From Cryptomeria japonica (lineage: Eukaryota > Streptophyta > Pinopsida > Cupressales > Cupressaceae), in the NCBI RefSeq assembly GCF_030272615.1, contig NC_081406.1, positions 458,454,072-458,518,071 of the forward strand: a stretch of DNA of 64,000 nt, read 5' to 3'. This document shows positions 43,974 to 55,561 of the stretch, piece after piece (position 1 is the first letter of the stretch; each line of letters opens with the position of its first letter). A model generated the notes under the pieces. That model searched no databases. It was not told the origin of the DNA and saw nothing but the letters and a program-made list of their open reading frames with translations. Made by a program: the position numbers and the translations under genes.

Positions 43974-44690
43974 TTGACGAATATTTAATTTTTTTTCTAG
44001 AAAATAATATTTTTATTGGCAAATCTTTTCTATTTTTAAAGAAAATAATTAATTTTACTGGCAATTTTTTTTTATATCAAATTTTATTAGTAGAAAATAT
44101 TGGTGAATCTTATAAAATAATAAGAGTATGCATTGATTAATATTGCAAATCTTTTCATTTAAAATTTTTTTTTTTATAGAAAAGTAAAGGCCTGAAGGTG
44201 GAAATCATTAATGAGTTTAAGGGGTAGACTCTACTTTATTTAGTTTCTACCATTAATTTAAAATAATCTAATAGCCCTCTTTGCATTTCGTGAGATAAAA
44301 TGTACCAACAATTTGTAATACTCATGGGGCAAAAAATTCTTTTTAGACCATTGATTTTCATTGAGGTCAACAATTCAAAAATAATTTCAATACCAACAAG
44401 CATTACAACTTGTAAGTACAATTTACCTCATGCAATACAATGAAGGTCATTATATTATATTTTAAATCAATTGTGGCAACTAAAGATTGTTGATATAATC
44501 CTAAAGTAACTAATAATTATGATATATTATTGGCGAATTAATTTAGATTTCTACAACAAATTATAAAATATTGGCGAATCTGATCCAACCATGTATTGAA
44601 TATTTTGGCGAATCTTTGAGTTAAATTTTAGGTTCTTTGGCGATTTAAATAACGCTGAAATAAAAATTTGTAAAAATGTGGTGAATCGAG
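43974..44690 (+). repeat. Degenerate 42-bp minisatellite in two blocks
   Basis: The word TTGGCGAATC and variants start at 43974, 44016, 44058, 44100 and 44143, that is spacings 42, 42, 42 and 43. After a gap of about 350 bp they recur at 44530, 44571, 44605, 44637 and 44678. The rest of the units is A/T-rich and similar. Changes inside the word are mostly CG to CA or TG. Confidence 0.8.
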
Positions 44691-45496
44691 TCTCCTTAAA
44701 AGTAAAACTTATTAGCCAAATTTTGATTTCCAAATTTAAAAAAATAGCCAATTAGCTAATATTAGCCACTAAAAAAATCATTCCTGATTCAGTCCTCCCA
44801 TTTCGCCTTTTCCATTTCATGTCCAGATCCTTCCATTTTCTTCCTATTTCAAGTTTGACATTTCATTTATCCTCAACTTGTCCCCTTTGGGTCAGATCAT
44901 TACCCTCTCGATCTAGTGATGTTAATTTTTGACCTATACTGCCTCTCGCTTTCCATTTTCAGTCATGTTGGCTTCATTTCTTCCCTATTATTGTTTTGAG
45001 GTTCCATTTTGACCTCTTCTTTAACCCCATAGTGTCGCATTCATTCCTTCTTCGTCCGATGACCCGCTTTGACCCAATTTACCTATTATTGCTTGGTTTT
45101 ATCTAGTATGACCTAATTTTTCAATCTTTGCTCAAATCTTTCCATTTTTTGTCTGAAACTTCCCAATTCTTTCCAAATTCACCTATTTTGACCAAAATTG
45201 ACTTAATTTTACCTAATTAAGGTCTTTGAGCATCAGGTTGACTAATTGCCCTTTTAGGTTTAATTAATTCTTTAATTAATTAAGCCTCTTCTTACTAATT
45301 CTTCTTCTTTAAATCTTTCATCATTTAATCAAACATTTCACTTTTTAATAATAACTAAATAATATTAAATAATTTAATTAATTTTGATTCATCACCTTTA
45401 TTAAATGATTTTAATTATTTAATTAAAAAATTTCATTTCTAATGCCTTATAGTTGACTAATTTATTTGAATTATTCAATTAGCTAAGTATGTCATC

Positions 45497-45530
45497 AAAA
45501 TTAAATAAATATCTTTATTTATTTAATTTT
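45497..45530 (+). repeat. Perfect 15-bp AT hairpin
   Basis: Arms 45497-45511 and 45516-45530 are fully complementary with a four-base spacer (TCTT). It is the same palindrome type as the cluster at 40058-40290. Confidence 0.85.
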
Positions 45531-47108
45531 CCAATTATATTCTCATATGAGGATAATATCTTCTTTTTTAATTATTACTTGTAGAATATCCTCCTAATTT
45601 TTTAAAATGGTGATATCATCTTGGATATTTATGAGATTTCTCTTTGATTTTTGAAAATTGTGTTTTTTCGAAATATGTCATTATAACTTCTTTTTTTTTT
45701 TTTTTCAAAAATGAGGTATGTGTTGGGACTTCAAAATATTGGTCAAATTTTGAAGACCCAGGTTCAAAATTTTGTTAAATGTATTCATAATTGCCTTGTA
45801 GAACAGGCCTAAGTAGCTCAGTTTGTGAGCTCATATTTTTGCACCAGTGAAATGTCATGTAAAATCCTCTTGAGAGATTGTTATACACCTTGAAAAGATG
45901 CCATTATTCCATTTTCATCTTTCCTAGATCAGATTTGATGTGTTTGTGAAGTCTCGTTTGAAGGTCCTAAGGTTAGGGTTGTTGTTTGCACCTTTTGCAC
46001 ATTTCTGAGTAACTCACTTTGAACAGTTGTATATTCGTGTCAAATGATCGCCATGCCAGACTAATATTTTCTTATGATTGTGTACTATTTATTGAAGCCC
46101 CATGATCTGTTTGACAGGATTTCCAAGTTGATTTCAATTGCAAAAAGTTTAGTTTTGCAAACTGGACTGTGTCAAATGGCAGTCAGGAGCCTTCTTTGTG
46201 AATTTTTATTTCACACCTAGTTGACTTGATTTTCAAAGTGGTTGTACCCTATGATTATCTATAAAATTATTTTCCATTTTCCCAGTTTATAGTCCCCCAA
46301 CTCCTCGTTTGATCAATTTTTCAAGCCCATTCCAAATGAACTTTTCCAGGGTTCCATGATTAGCATGCTCAATTTTTTAGAGGCAACTTTGAAGGTTAAT
46401 ATTTTTCACATGTGACGTAATCAGGTCAAACCCTCATCCACACCTATTCATGGTAACTTGATGTACTAGCCTGCCAAGTGGCAGCTCATGAGATGAAAAA
46501 TTTGATATTCTTACAACTCAGGTTTTTGATGGTACTCAAGTTGATTTATCAAGTTTAGCTTTAGATAAACCTGAGTAGGCGACTTTGAAGGTTAATATAT
46601 TTTTCCTCAGTTGTCATTTTGATGATACATCTGATGCCCTGGATTATTTGTATTACATTCAATCAGTGTGCCAGTGTGCAGACCCTAATCAGGTGTTTTG
46701 ATCAATTTTTGAAGTTGATTCAAGGGGCTACTCAGGTGTTTTCAGCAAAATTTCAAAGTTGCAAAATGCCAAGTTTGATGACCACACATTCAATTTCTCA
46801 CATCCCGGATGCATCCACTTAGTGTTTTAGAGAATTTCTCCAGGTTCAATTGCCCAAAAATAAAAAAAAATCTTAGTCGAACCCACCTAGGGCCCGACAG
46901 TTGATGAAGCCCAAAGATGCAGAATAAAGTTCATTAAGAAAATATATTATTTAAATCATTCCAATTTAAATAATGTTGTATATGGTATTGGTTCAAATAA
47001 AGACACAAAAAAAGAAAATTAAATCACTTGTGCAGTTTAATTTGAGTGGCGAAACAAGCAAGATTATTCAAATCATTGAAAATGATATATTTAATCATTA
47101 TTAAATGA

Positions 47109-47294
47109 TTTACTAGAATATTGTTAAGAATTTATACGAGAAATGAGATCAATGATGAATATACATGTTTCAATGATTTGGTAAAAGTAAAAATATATAA
47201 TTTTACGAGAATATTGTTAAAAAATTTATACGAGAAATGAGATCAATGATTAACATACATGTTTCAATGATTTGTTAAAAGTAAAAATATATAA
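47109..47294 (+). repeat. Tandem duplication, two units of 93 bp
   Basis: Units start at 47109 and 47202 and differ at only a few positions. The sequence is AT-rich and non-coding. Confidence 0.88.
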
Positions 47295-47598
47295 TAAGGT
47301 CCCAATATGTTCAATGTTCAATCATCCAACAAATGACGAAGCATCCATCGTGAATGGTGGGCCCTTTCTTTGGAGGCATCATTGGTGAAAAATAATTGAA
47401 GCTTTTTACAAGTTTATTATCCCGCAACATGTAATATGAATGCCAAGGTGTATTGCGAGATAATAAGCATTAATTTTTTACTATCCCGTACTTAGTATCA
47501 AAGCGAGTAAAGAACCACGTGCGATAAGGGATGGGCGTGAGGAGGAGGACTCCCATCTACCCTGCGTAGCACCCAGAGCATCGAAAGACATCACTCAC

Positions 47599-47676
47599 GG
47601 TAGTTGAGATGGTCATGTAGGAATTCTTTTGAGACATCTAACGTGACAAGCAAGGTAGTTGAGATGGTCATGTAGG
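47599..47676 (+). repeat. Direct repeat of 23 bp, 55 bp apart
   Basis: Identical 23-base copies are at 47599-47621 and 47654-47676. Confidence 0.88.
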
Positions 47677-49400
47677 GTAAGTTTGGGGCAAATACTGAGT
47701 GACTCAATATACTGCACAAGGTAAGGTTTGGATGGAGGGGCAAACCTCTCTGTGCTATCCCGCAACCCACAATAGAGTATCTCAAGCACCATGTGGGCTA
47801 AGTGGGTATGCAGAGCAATGGCAGTGATCTTCTTATCTCACGTGGTAGAAGAGGCGGCCCAAGACACCATGCGGGATAAGCTTGACAGAAACTAAGAAAC
47901 AAACGCAAGTCAAAGAAATGAAAACGGGATAGAACAAGATTAGGGCAACATAATTTGAAGGTGAAGTTTAGAGTTGTGTAAAAAAAAAAATGCTCCCACA
48001 GCCGCCATTGTTGCAGGGAGTCATCCCCTTTAGCAGAGAACTTAGCGGAGATCCTTCCCCCGCGCCATAATCTCATAAAATGGAAATCATTATCTGCTCA
48101 GTGGGTGGAGGATGATTATCAAATATCAATTTGGAGCTATGTGAATGGCCTCCATGCCCAGTGATTCTTCGAATCAACGCCATCACAGAGACTAAGTGCA
48201 AATCCAGACCTTTCAAAGTGCAGGCTGTGAGTTTTTCACCTCCATGCATCGTGTCTTTTATGGATTGTAATTGGAATTTATGAGAAGATAGGTGCGCAGT
48301 TTAAAGACTCAAACAATCTGTATGGTCCTATGCATTATTTTCTGTGTATGGAGATATGGGCAACACTCAAGATTGTACTCAGAGCAAATAAGAAAGCAAC
48401 TCATATGTGTTGAGAATTCATAGATGGTAAATAGCTAAAGATTTTGCCTCTTATTAATGAAGCATGTTGCCAGGGTTTGGATCCATGAGAAATCTTTGCA
48501 TTTTGCATGCTCTTATTTGTTTTATTTCCCCGGTCCCAGACACCTAGTGGCTCGGCTATGTTGAAAATATGGGAGATAATTGGGATCCCCAGTCTAAATG
48601 AGCACATGGCTACTTGAGATTGGTTCACAGGTTATGAATTTACCAATAATGAAATATGGGAGGCGATCATGTCGTTTGGGTATGGTTAATATTTGCATGA
48701 TCATTGTTTGATGTAAGCGCGAAGAGGTTCGAAGGTAAGAGAGAGGCATTTTAGAAAGATGGGCAACGTGATATTACACATTCCCAGTAGTCTCCAAATC
48801 AAATATGAATTATTCACATATGCAGATGAGCGCATTGCTGTTGTGAATACCTTTTATTGTTTGCAGGTTATTATCATAGTAGGACTTGTTCTTGCTGTGA
48901 GAAGCTGTCCAAATGCTTTTTTGGACAATTTGCAAAGGAAAAATTGACCACAAAGGTTTGTTAAGGTGAAGTCGTGAGCTCCTGCCTAGCTTTGAAAGGT
49001 GTCTGATCATTATACCTAAGGTTTTCAAACATTGTGCCCCATGATATTTCCAAAAGATGGGAAAGTGCCCGATATAAAACAAATGAAGGCTAACATGAAA
49101 GGGCATGAGAAAATTTCAAGGGAGGATGTCGTATATAGGAGTCAATGGCAAATAACGGGTGAATTTCATATAGAAATAGAATTAGAATCAATAATGTGTA
49201 TATATAGAAAATGCATCTATGAGCATGAGACGGAAAACGTAGGCCCTTCAGCAGTCGGTCTCATTGTCTCAATTGGCATTCACCTTGAAGAAGGGGAAAC
49301 ACAAAAAATTTGGGGGCTTATTGTTTCATGTAGAATGCTTCCAAGCATCGAATTTTGGCAAAGGGGCACTCATGTGGATGTTGTCATCATCAAATAAGAC

Positions 49401-49566
49401 ACATGTTGCAAGGGGTGACATTGGCAGGAATAGTAAAAGTGCTCTTTTATATTTCCACTATATGCAACAATTTGAATTTTTTGACATGTTGCAAGGGGTA
49501 CATTGGCAGGAATAGTAAAAGTGCTCTTTTATATTTCCACTATATGCAACAATTTGAATTCTTTTT
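49401..49566 (+). repeat. Tandem duplication, two units of 83 bp
   Basis: Units start at 49401 and 49484. They differ mainly by one missing G in the second unit, so this is a recent duplication relative to its surroundings. Confidence 0.9.
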
Positions 49567-51744
49567 CAAAAAAATTAGGCTCAGTTATAATGTACAATAA
49601 ATAGCCTACAGATGAGAAATATGGAAATAGTAATGGCACATGATGCTCCAGTGTAGATTATGTATGCAGAACAAGGTCATTGCTAACATTGTGGAGAAGT
49701 ACAAAATTATATTTTGGGGATATTATGTCATATGTGGATGATTATTTTGAGAAGGTGAGACTACCTTAGTTTTCCATAAAAAATAAATATTGTTTTACCC
49801 TAAATGCACAACAAGTGGAACTATATGAGATGACAAATTGACAAAATGTGTTACAATAGGGCAGAGTATTACATAGATGGCAATTGTTGAATGTCTTGGG
49901 TGTTATGAACAGGCAGAGGAAAGCATTTTCACCAATGGAGGTGAAATACTATCTTTGTATCTTTCGTTGTTTGTGTATGAGAATAATATTTCAATGGTGG
50001 TGAGATTTGTTTCACAGGGAGAAGTATTCAATTACCATGTGGTAATTATGGGAAGTGCTCCACTGAAAGAGGAAATGAGCATGATAGTAAATGCTTTTCA
50101 TCACAGGTGAAATGTCTTCAAAGGTTTACTTAAGGGTAAAATGCTTTCACCAAGGGAGAAATGACTTTCTACTTAATGGTGCAATTGTAAGTGAAAGTGT
50201 GTTGTGTATTTTGAGGGAAAGTTTTATTATTATTTATAAAGCATAGAAAGTATATAGAAGCATATATTTGAGATATAAAGGGTAATTGGCTATGACCGGG
50301 TGCATGAGGGATTATTTTGAAGAACTATGATTCATAGTGAATAAGTTTGTTCTACCAAGGGGGCCAATTCATTTTGTGTGAAATGGTTATTTTTCACTTA
50401 GGTTTTAAATCATTGCAGATTGGGGTATTTTTATTAAACTGCGATTTTATTTCCAAAAGGGATCACATGTGAGAAATTACTGAGCATCTTTAGCCAAAGA
50501 TGGACTTTTGCCATTTCCAATCCAAAGGGAAAGTGAACTGAGACAAAGAGGATAACATGCTATTAATGGAAGGTTTAGGACAAAGTGTAGATTTTGAAAT
50601 TAAACAAGCTACCTAAGTGATATATTTTTTAAATTTTCAAGGAAATCTATAGCAATCTCAAGGAGAAGGTGCAGGACAACCAACGGGAAAAGTGCAGAAT
50701 TTTGAATTTGCAAAATTCAATAGGAAGAAGTGTAGATTTTCAAGCAGGAATTTTAAATTCTTGAAAATGTATGAGCTAAGAGGATGCATCCTAGGGTTTC
50801 TATAGGGTTTTATTGTGCGTCTCATTTCTCTTTCTTTTCTCATGCTCGGTTTTTAGAGTAGTTTTAGCTAGTAACAAGTTTAGGAGTTAGAGGCTCTAGA
50901 ATTTGTGCTCAGAAGTGAGCAATGTAATGCATTGTGTAGGGCTAAATGACAGTTAGAGTTTTGTTTTTAGTTTTTATATGCTTTATGTCATTAATAGTCA
51001 TAATCAAAGATGCAATTAATGAATATTGGTTTCTTTACTATTGTCTCCAACATGTATTGGATTTATTTATGAAATAGATAATCAAGGATTATTTGGTTTG
51101 TCCCAGCAAGTCTGGTGTTCATTCTATTTTTGCTTCTCTTTAAGGAAGAGATTAAAATGCTTGAGTAGGATGTTGCGTAATGTCTTTTACATGCAGGATC
51201 ATTAAGTACTATTGCAAGAAAAACTAAGCTAATGGGTGTTGATGTAAGGCATTAATACTTAGATTTTACTAATTACAATTCAAATAATTTGGGTGTAAGG
51301 TTGCATATTGAGAGTAGACTCTGCTTCCCACTAGATGAAGGCACTTGTTATGTGTTTATTTTTAGATTTTCATAATCATTTTATCTCCAAGTCTCTTTTA
51401 TTTTCAGATCATAGGAGTAGGTGTAGAGTAGAAAACTTATCCCAAATGTTGAGTGGTAGTTGACAAGCCAGGATTGTAGCCAAATCTCAGTTTCATGCAC
51501 TTTCCTTGGCATATACACATTGGGATATCTACTGAAATTAGTGATGCCTTGAGTGTTGGCAGCTATAAGTTATTTTGGCATTGCTTAGGTCTACCTTCCT
51601 TGGTCTTGCAGATCCAAAAGTGTTGGAGATTTCAATTTTTTGACTGAATCTCATTCATTGGCCAAATCCATCCATAAACCTATGGATGGGAAAGTGGATA
51701 AATCTCTAGGGTTTGGGTATCTGTTGATTTGGGAACCAAAAAAC

Positions 51745-51877
51745 TGGCGACTCTGTTGGGGATAAGATAATGAAATGTCTTAAGTCTCCAGTATAATATT
51801 ATTAATTTATCATTCTAAAGATTCTAGTGGCCTCCCCATCTGAGATGCAACCAACAAATTGGCAACTCTACTGGGGA
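51745..51877 (+). promoter_or_regulatory. Two primer-binding-site-like sequences of a Ty3/gypsy leader
   Basis: TGGCGACTCTGTTGGGGA (51745-51762) and TGGCAACTCTACTGGGGA (51860-51877) both look like the PBS used by plant Tat/Ogre-type elements, which I recall as complementary to a tRNA-Arg. Two such sites 115 bp apart are unusual. A Gag fragment follows at about 52550. Confidence 0.6.
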
Positions 51878-52549
51878 TCAAAGTCATAAATCCATATGGG
51901 AAGAGTCAGCAAAGTGAAGAATCTAAACTTTTGTTTTAGATGTTGAGTGGCTTTCAGCCTAGATGGTCTCTTATAGAAGCATGTTTGAAGAAGTTTCAGG
52001 TTGCTTTGCTAAAGAAAAGAAGACACAGAATGAAAGAAGACCTTGAATAACTTTCAGTTGTTCAAAAGAACATTCCTTGACAAATAGGTGGTGACTCTCA
52101 CATTAAAGAACCTCAAGAACAAATCGAAGAGCTTAGATTTGAAGATCTTTTCAGCCAAAGAAATAAGCCATCAACTGCTGCTACTTTTCCAAGTATTTTC
52201 TTTTGAAGTTTTTGTGAAAACCATAATGTATAAAGTTCTAAAATGAACTGTTATTTGGTGTTACAACACTGGTAAGAAGGGAAAAATAGTTAGTTTCCAA
52301 CTTTCATGCTTCTTTGTGCTAAGTTTTAGTCAATGTTTTATGTTGAAAGATGTGTGTTATGTTGTCATAGGTTCATTTAGAGAGTCCTTAAGTCCTATTT
52401 TCAGTGATTATTGTATCATCTTTGCTTAAGACTTTGTTTGAAAGGAAAGAGTCATGGTAAAACTGCAACTGCAAATTGTTTTTATGAAGAGTTGTAAAGT
52501 CAAGAAATATGTATTGTCCTAGTTTTGATCTAGGCATAATGAATAATCA

Positions 52550-53080
52550 ACAACTTGAGAAAGGTCCATCTAGAACAATGTTCATCCCTTAGAGATATAG
52601 ACCTTTAAATTTCACACATTCAAGGATACCCAAATCCCTTTCCCATGGAGCTCAAAGATCAAGTACCCTTGTTTCATGCAAGTGATTCTGAGTGAACAAC
52701 CAAGCACATACATTCATTCAATGAGTTTGTTGAATATTTTTAGATTCATGCTGAAGATGTTGTCATGAAGTTTTTTGTGAGCTCTTTGAGAGATAGTGTG
52801 AAGGATTGGTATGAAAGTCTACCCTCGCAAAGTATATCTTCATGGCATGATTTCAAAGGCTATTCTTGAGTTGGTTCGATGATGACGATGAATTCTATGG
52901 ATAACCCTTTGAGTCTCAAAATGTACCAACATATGAGAATGTAGTGTATGCACAACAGCAACATGTGTCAAGTGTTGATAATGCTTTTCAATATGTGAAT
53001 GTCCCTGCTATGCCTATGTATATTCCTCAATATTATGAGAATTTTTGTCAACCTTGAGTCACATATGAATGTAGTCCAAG
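52550..53080 (+). pseudogene. Ty3/gypsy Gag fragment
   Basis: About 52700-52870 reads FNEFVEYF, then EDVVMKFFVSSLRDSVKDWYESLP, in the style of a Retrotrans_gag domain, followed by SISSWHDFK. A stop and a frameshift follow. The later part (52920-53080) is Tyr/Gln/Pro-rich as in Gag linkers. It lies about 0.8 kb after the PBS, as expected. No protease or RT follows. Confidence 0.65.
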
Positions 53081-53155
53081 TCTTATGAATCCAGTGGCAT
53101 ATGTTAGTGTGTAGATGAATATCAAAAGGTTAGAGGTAAATTAGCACATGCACTA

Positions 53156-53797
53156 TTGTCAAGGTTTTGGAAGGAATTGCAAAACATTCTCGTAAGCTTC
53201 ACACTTGAAGATTCAACATGGAATGATTTATTCTTGCAAATTTATGAACCTAATGCTATTCATTGGCCAAAGGAGTTGAAACTAGTTGGTCTAGATCATA
53301 TTATTGGATGGATTGACATGATTGAAGGTTTCAAGTCTAAGATTGCACTTAATAATGAACATCAATTTGCTGACAATGAAAAGATGGAACAAGAAAGTGA
53401 TGAGAATATGCAGATTGGTAGTGATGCCCTATTCATAGTTAAAGAAGAAACACATTGTTAACTAGAGATAAATATTATTTGTGAATAACAGATAGATGAG
53501 GAATGCACACCTGAAATGGAATGTCACGATAGCCAAAATATAGATAAATATGACCATCTTGGGGGTCAATTTTTTTTCTTCTAGAGAGTGACTGTGATTT
53601 TAAGAAGGTTGTTGGAGATTCAATCTCCCATATTGAAACAAACATATGTTCATATGAATCCATTGATTTTTCAGGTTGCAAGGAAGACATTGAAGCTAAG
53701 GTGGACCATGCTTTGCAAGAGAATGATGATGGATTGTGTTAATTTAAACATAGGCTATAAAATAAAGCACAATAAAATCAATGGTTTGAAATTATGA
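53156..53797 (+). pseudogene. Unrecognised decayed coding region
   Basis: An open frame at 53156-53461 and a second one at 53588-53797 might be a broken extension of the gypsy Gag region, but I recognise no domain. They could also be chance. Confidence 0.25.
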
Positions 53798-53854
53798 GTG
53801 AATACAACAACACACTACTAATTCTACCTAATCCTAACTCTAAATGTATATTCT

Positions 53855-54081
53855 AACACTATTGGTAGGAACTTGACGCATTGAGTCCCTTGTTTCTGTA
53901 ATGTCATTTATATGATGCTTCATACATTTCATCTCTTGAATTAAAATAGTTAGAAAAAATTCAATTTTTTTTATTTATGTAAAGTTGGAAATTATTTTCT
54001 TTATGAAAATGTAAATTATTTTATTTATGTTTTATTTATGAAACAAGGGACACAATGCATCAAGTTCCTATCAATAGTGTT
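53855..54081 (+). repeat. Inverted-repeat element, 42-bp arms
   Basis: Arms 53855-53896 and 54040-54081 are complementary with about four mismatches; the 143-bp centre is AT-rich. Size and form resemble a MITE or foldback element, but no TSD is visible, and the right arm runs into a GA microsatellite. Confidence 0.7.
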
Positions 54082-54114
54082 GAGAGAGAGGGGGGTGGGG
54101 TAGTCAAAGGATGT

Positions 54115-54209
<95 letters not shown>
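54115..54209 (+). repeat. GA microsatellite, about 47 units
   Basis: It is an uninterrupted (GA)n run. Open frames through it on both strands are artefacts. Confidence 0.97.
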
Positions 54210-54213
<4 letters not shown>

Positions 54214-54594
54214 ATGAATGGAGCAAATAAGAGAGAGATATCTAGATAATGAGACATAGATAGAGAGGGAGAGGAGATATTTGAAGAAAAAGATAGAGGG
54301 GGAGTAGTTAGAAATAAAGATAGACATAGAGAGATAGGGATAGGGAGGGATAAAAAAAGAATTTGTCTGTGAGTATTATTAGTTATAAAATCATTTAAAA
54401 TATATTTATTAGTTACAAATGACATTCTATATATTTACATGATATGAGCTAAAGAGTTATAAATAAATATTTAAAAGATAAAGGTAGATAATATCATTAG
54501 AGCATTGTTAGAATATGTTTATCTGAATATTTTAAAATCCGTATATGTATTCTCAATTTTTAATAGACATAATGAATTTCATTGAAGTTAAAGT

Positions 54595-55560
54595 TCTGAT
54601 TAATAAGAAGAATAGGTTTTAAGGACCCGAAACCTTTAACAAAGGAGCATATAAAAGTTCATCGATAAGCATCCAGTCCTACTAGGAACAACTTACAAAA
54701 TGACTGGCAAAAAGGCCAGTCAACCGAAAGGACAACAAAAGAAAGGAACGACAAAGCAGAAAAACCAAAGAAAGCACAACACAACTAAAAAGACTTAAGG
54801 AGATCCGTCACCTTATTCACTAGTTGGTCATAGTTTGCCATAGTAGCTTTGAGTTCTTCCATGTTCTTGTTTGGCTTCTTCTCCTTCTTTTTACCTCTGG
54901 TGCTTGTTCTAGGTCCTTGCACTTCTCCCGTGCCTTCAATGTTAGTTTCAATCTCCAGGGAGTCCTTCTCTTTCTCTAGTTTGCTGATGAGGATTTTTGT
55001 ATTACCAGCTAAGGCCTCCAGTATGTTTAAGCTTTGTTCTATAATGATTTTAAGGCATTCTTCAATTTTGTTGACTTTTTTATCAGTTTCTGCCATTCTT
55101 TGATCCATACCATTATCATTAGTTTTTCTCTCAGTCAGGTCTTTCTCCATTTACTCGAACCTGGGGTTGAAGGAATCTCTGATCTCTTTGGCTCTGGAAG
55201 TAGTTTTAGTCAAATCCTCAACATATTCTACCATAGATTTGCCTCCGCCAATATTGATAGTTTCCAGGATTTGGACTCTGTGGTTAAGCTTCTTATTATC
55301 CTCCACAATTTTCTTGTAACTGGTAATTAGCCAATCAATGGTGTCCACAAAACCTTTCAAACCCTTAGGAGGAGGATTTGAGGAGGGTGATTTCTCACTA
55401 GAATTATCCTGATCCTTATTGGAGATGTCACCAACAGTGATTTTATCAACTTTTCCATCGATCCTCTATTCAAAACCTTCCCTAGTGGTCTCCTCCAAAT
55501 TTTGGTCGACTTCTGGATTCTTTCTCTGCACTTGTTCCTCTAGCTCCATAACCTTGTGTG
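54595..55560 (-). mobile_element. Q2: second copy of the retroposon family, 5' part cut off
   Basis: On the minus strand an ORF is followed by a 190-bp UTR ending near 54595 with GGTTTCGGGTCC, ACC and TTAATCA, like Q1's end (GGTTCAGGTACC, ACCC, CTTAATCA). The upstream end meets the LTR of element B at about 55560, so B probably inserted into Q2. No TSD can be read because B runs off the window. Confidence 0.55.
54785..55545 (-). pseudogene. Q2 ORF, coiled-coil C-terminal part
   Basis: The frame starts within the cut gene (MELEEQVQRKN near 55545) and runs to the TAA at 54795-54785 region. It is rich in Lys, Glu and Asn with heptads (KKVNKIEECLKIII, ILISKLEKEKDSL), then TSTRGKKKEKKPNKN and a final helix VNKVTDLLKSF. 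The order helix, basic linker, final helix matches Q1 (DRLEHNIKKIADQN, RTRANTKIKGN, MNSI end). There are two in-frame stops, at about 55150 and 55468. Confidence 0.6.
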
Positions 55561-55561
55561 T

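Larger units (their letters stand above)
43665..46900 (+). repeat. Probable long, decayed LTR
   Basis: The stretch begins TGTAGGCGC and is pyrimidine-rich with no coding potential. It ends near a CTAGGGCCCGACA sequence at about 46890. A similar ending (TAGTCGGGCCC) occurs near 10804 in the segment inside copia-2. The element body, PBS and PPT were not found, so this is a tentative call. Within it are a 42-bp minisatellite, an AT hairpin at 45497 and a 15-base T run at 45691-45705. A phrase ACTTTGAAGGTTAATAT repeats at about 46388 and 46582. Confidence 0.4.
46901..51742 (+). other. Decayed non-coding DNA, partly a gypsy-type 5' LTR
   Basis: No protein domain is recognised. The last part, up to about 51742, should be the 5' LTR or leader of the gypsy element whose PBS is at 51745, but I could not find its start. 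The region 47340-47860 shares words with 11500-12240 (CTCCCTCACGTGG, TAGTTGA.ATGG). Open frames such as 48759-48947 and 49032-49397 show nothing recognisable. Confidence 0.45.

Noticed and set aside
47798-48076. A minus-strand frame of 92 codons with aromatic-rich sequence
   Set aside because: No recognisable motif and no coding context.
54025-54425. Open frames through the GA microsatellite on both strands
   Set aside because: A dinucleotide repeat leaves all frames open; the products are meaningless Ser-Leu or Arg-Glu runs.
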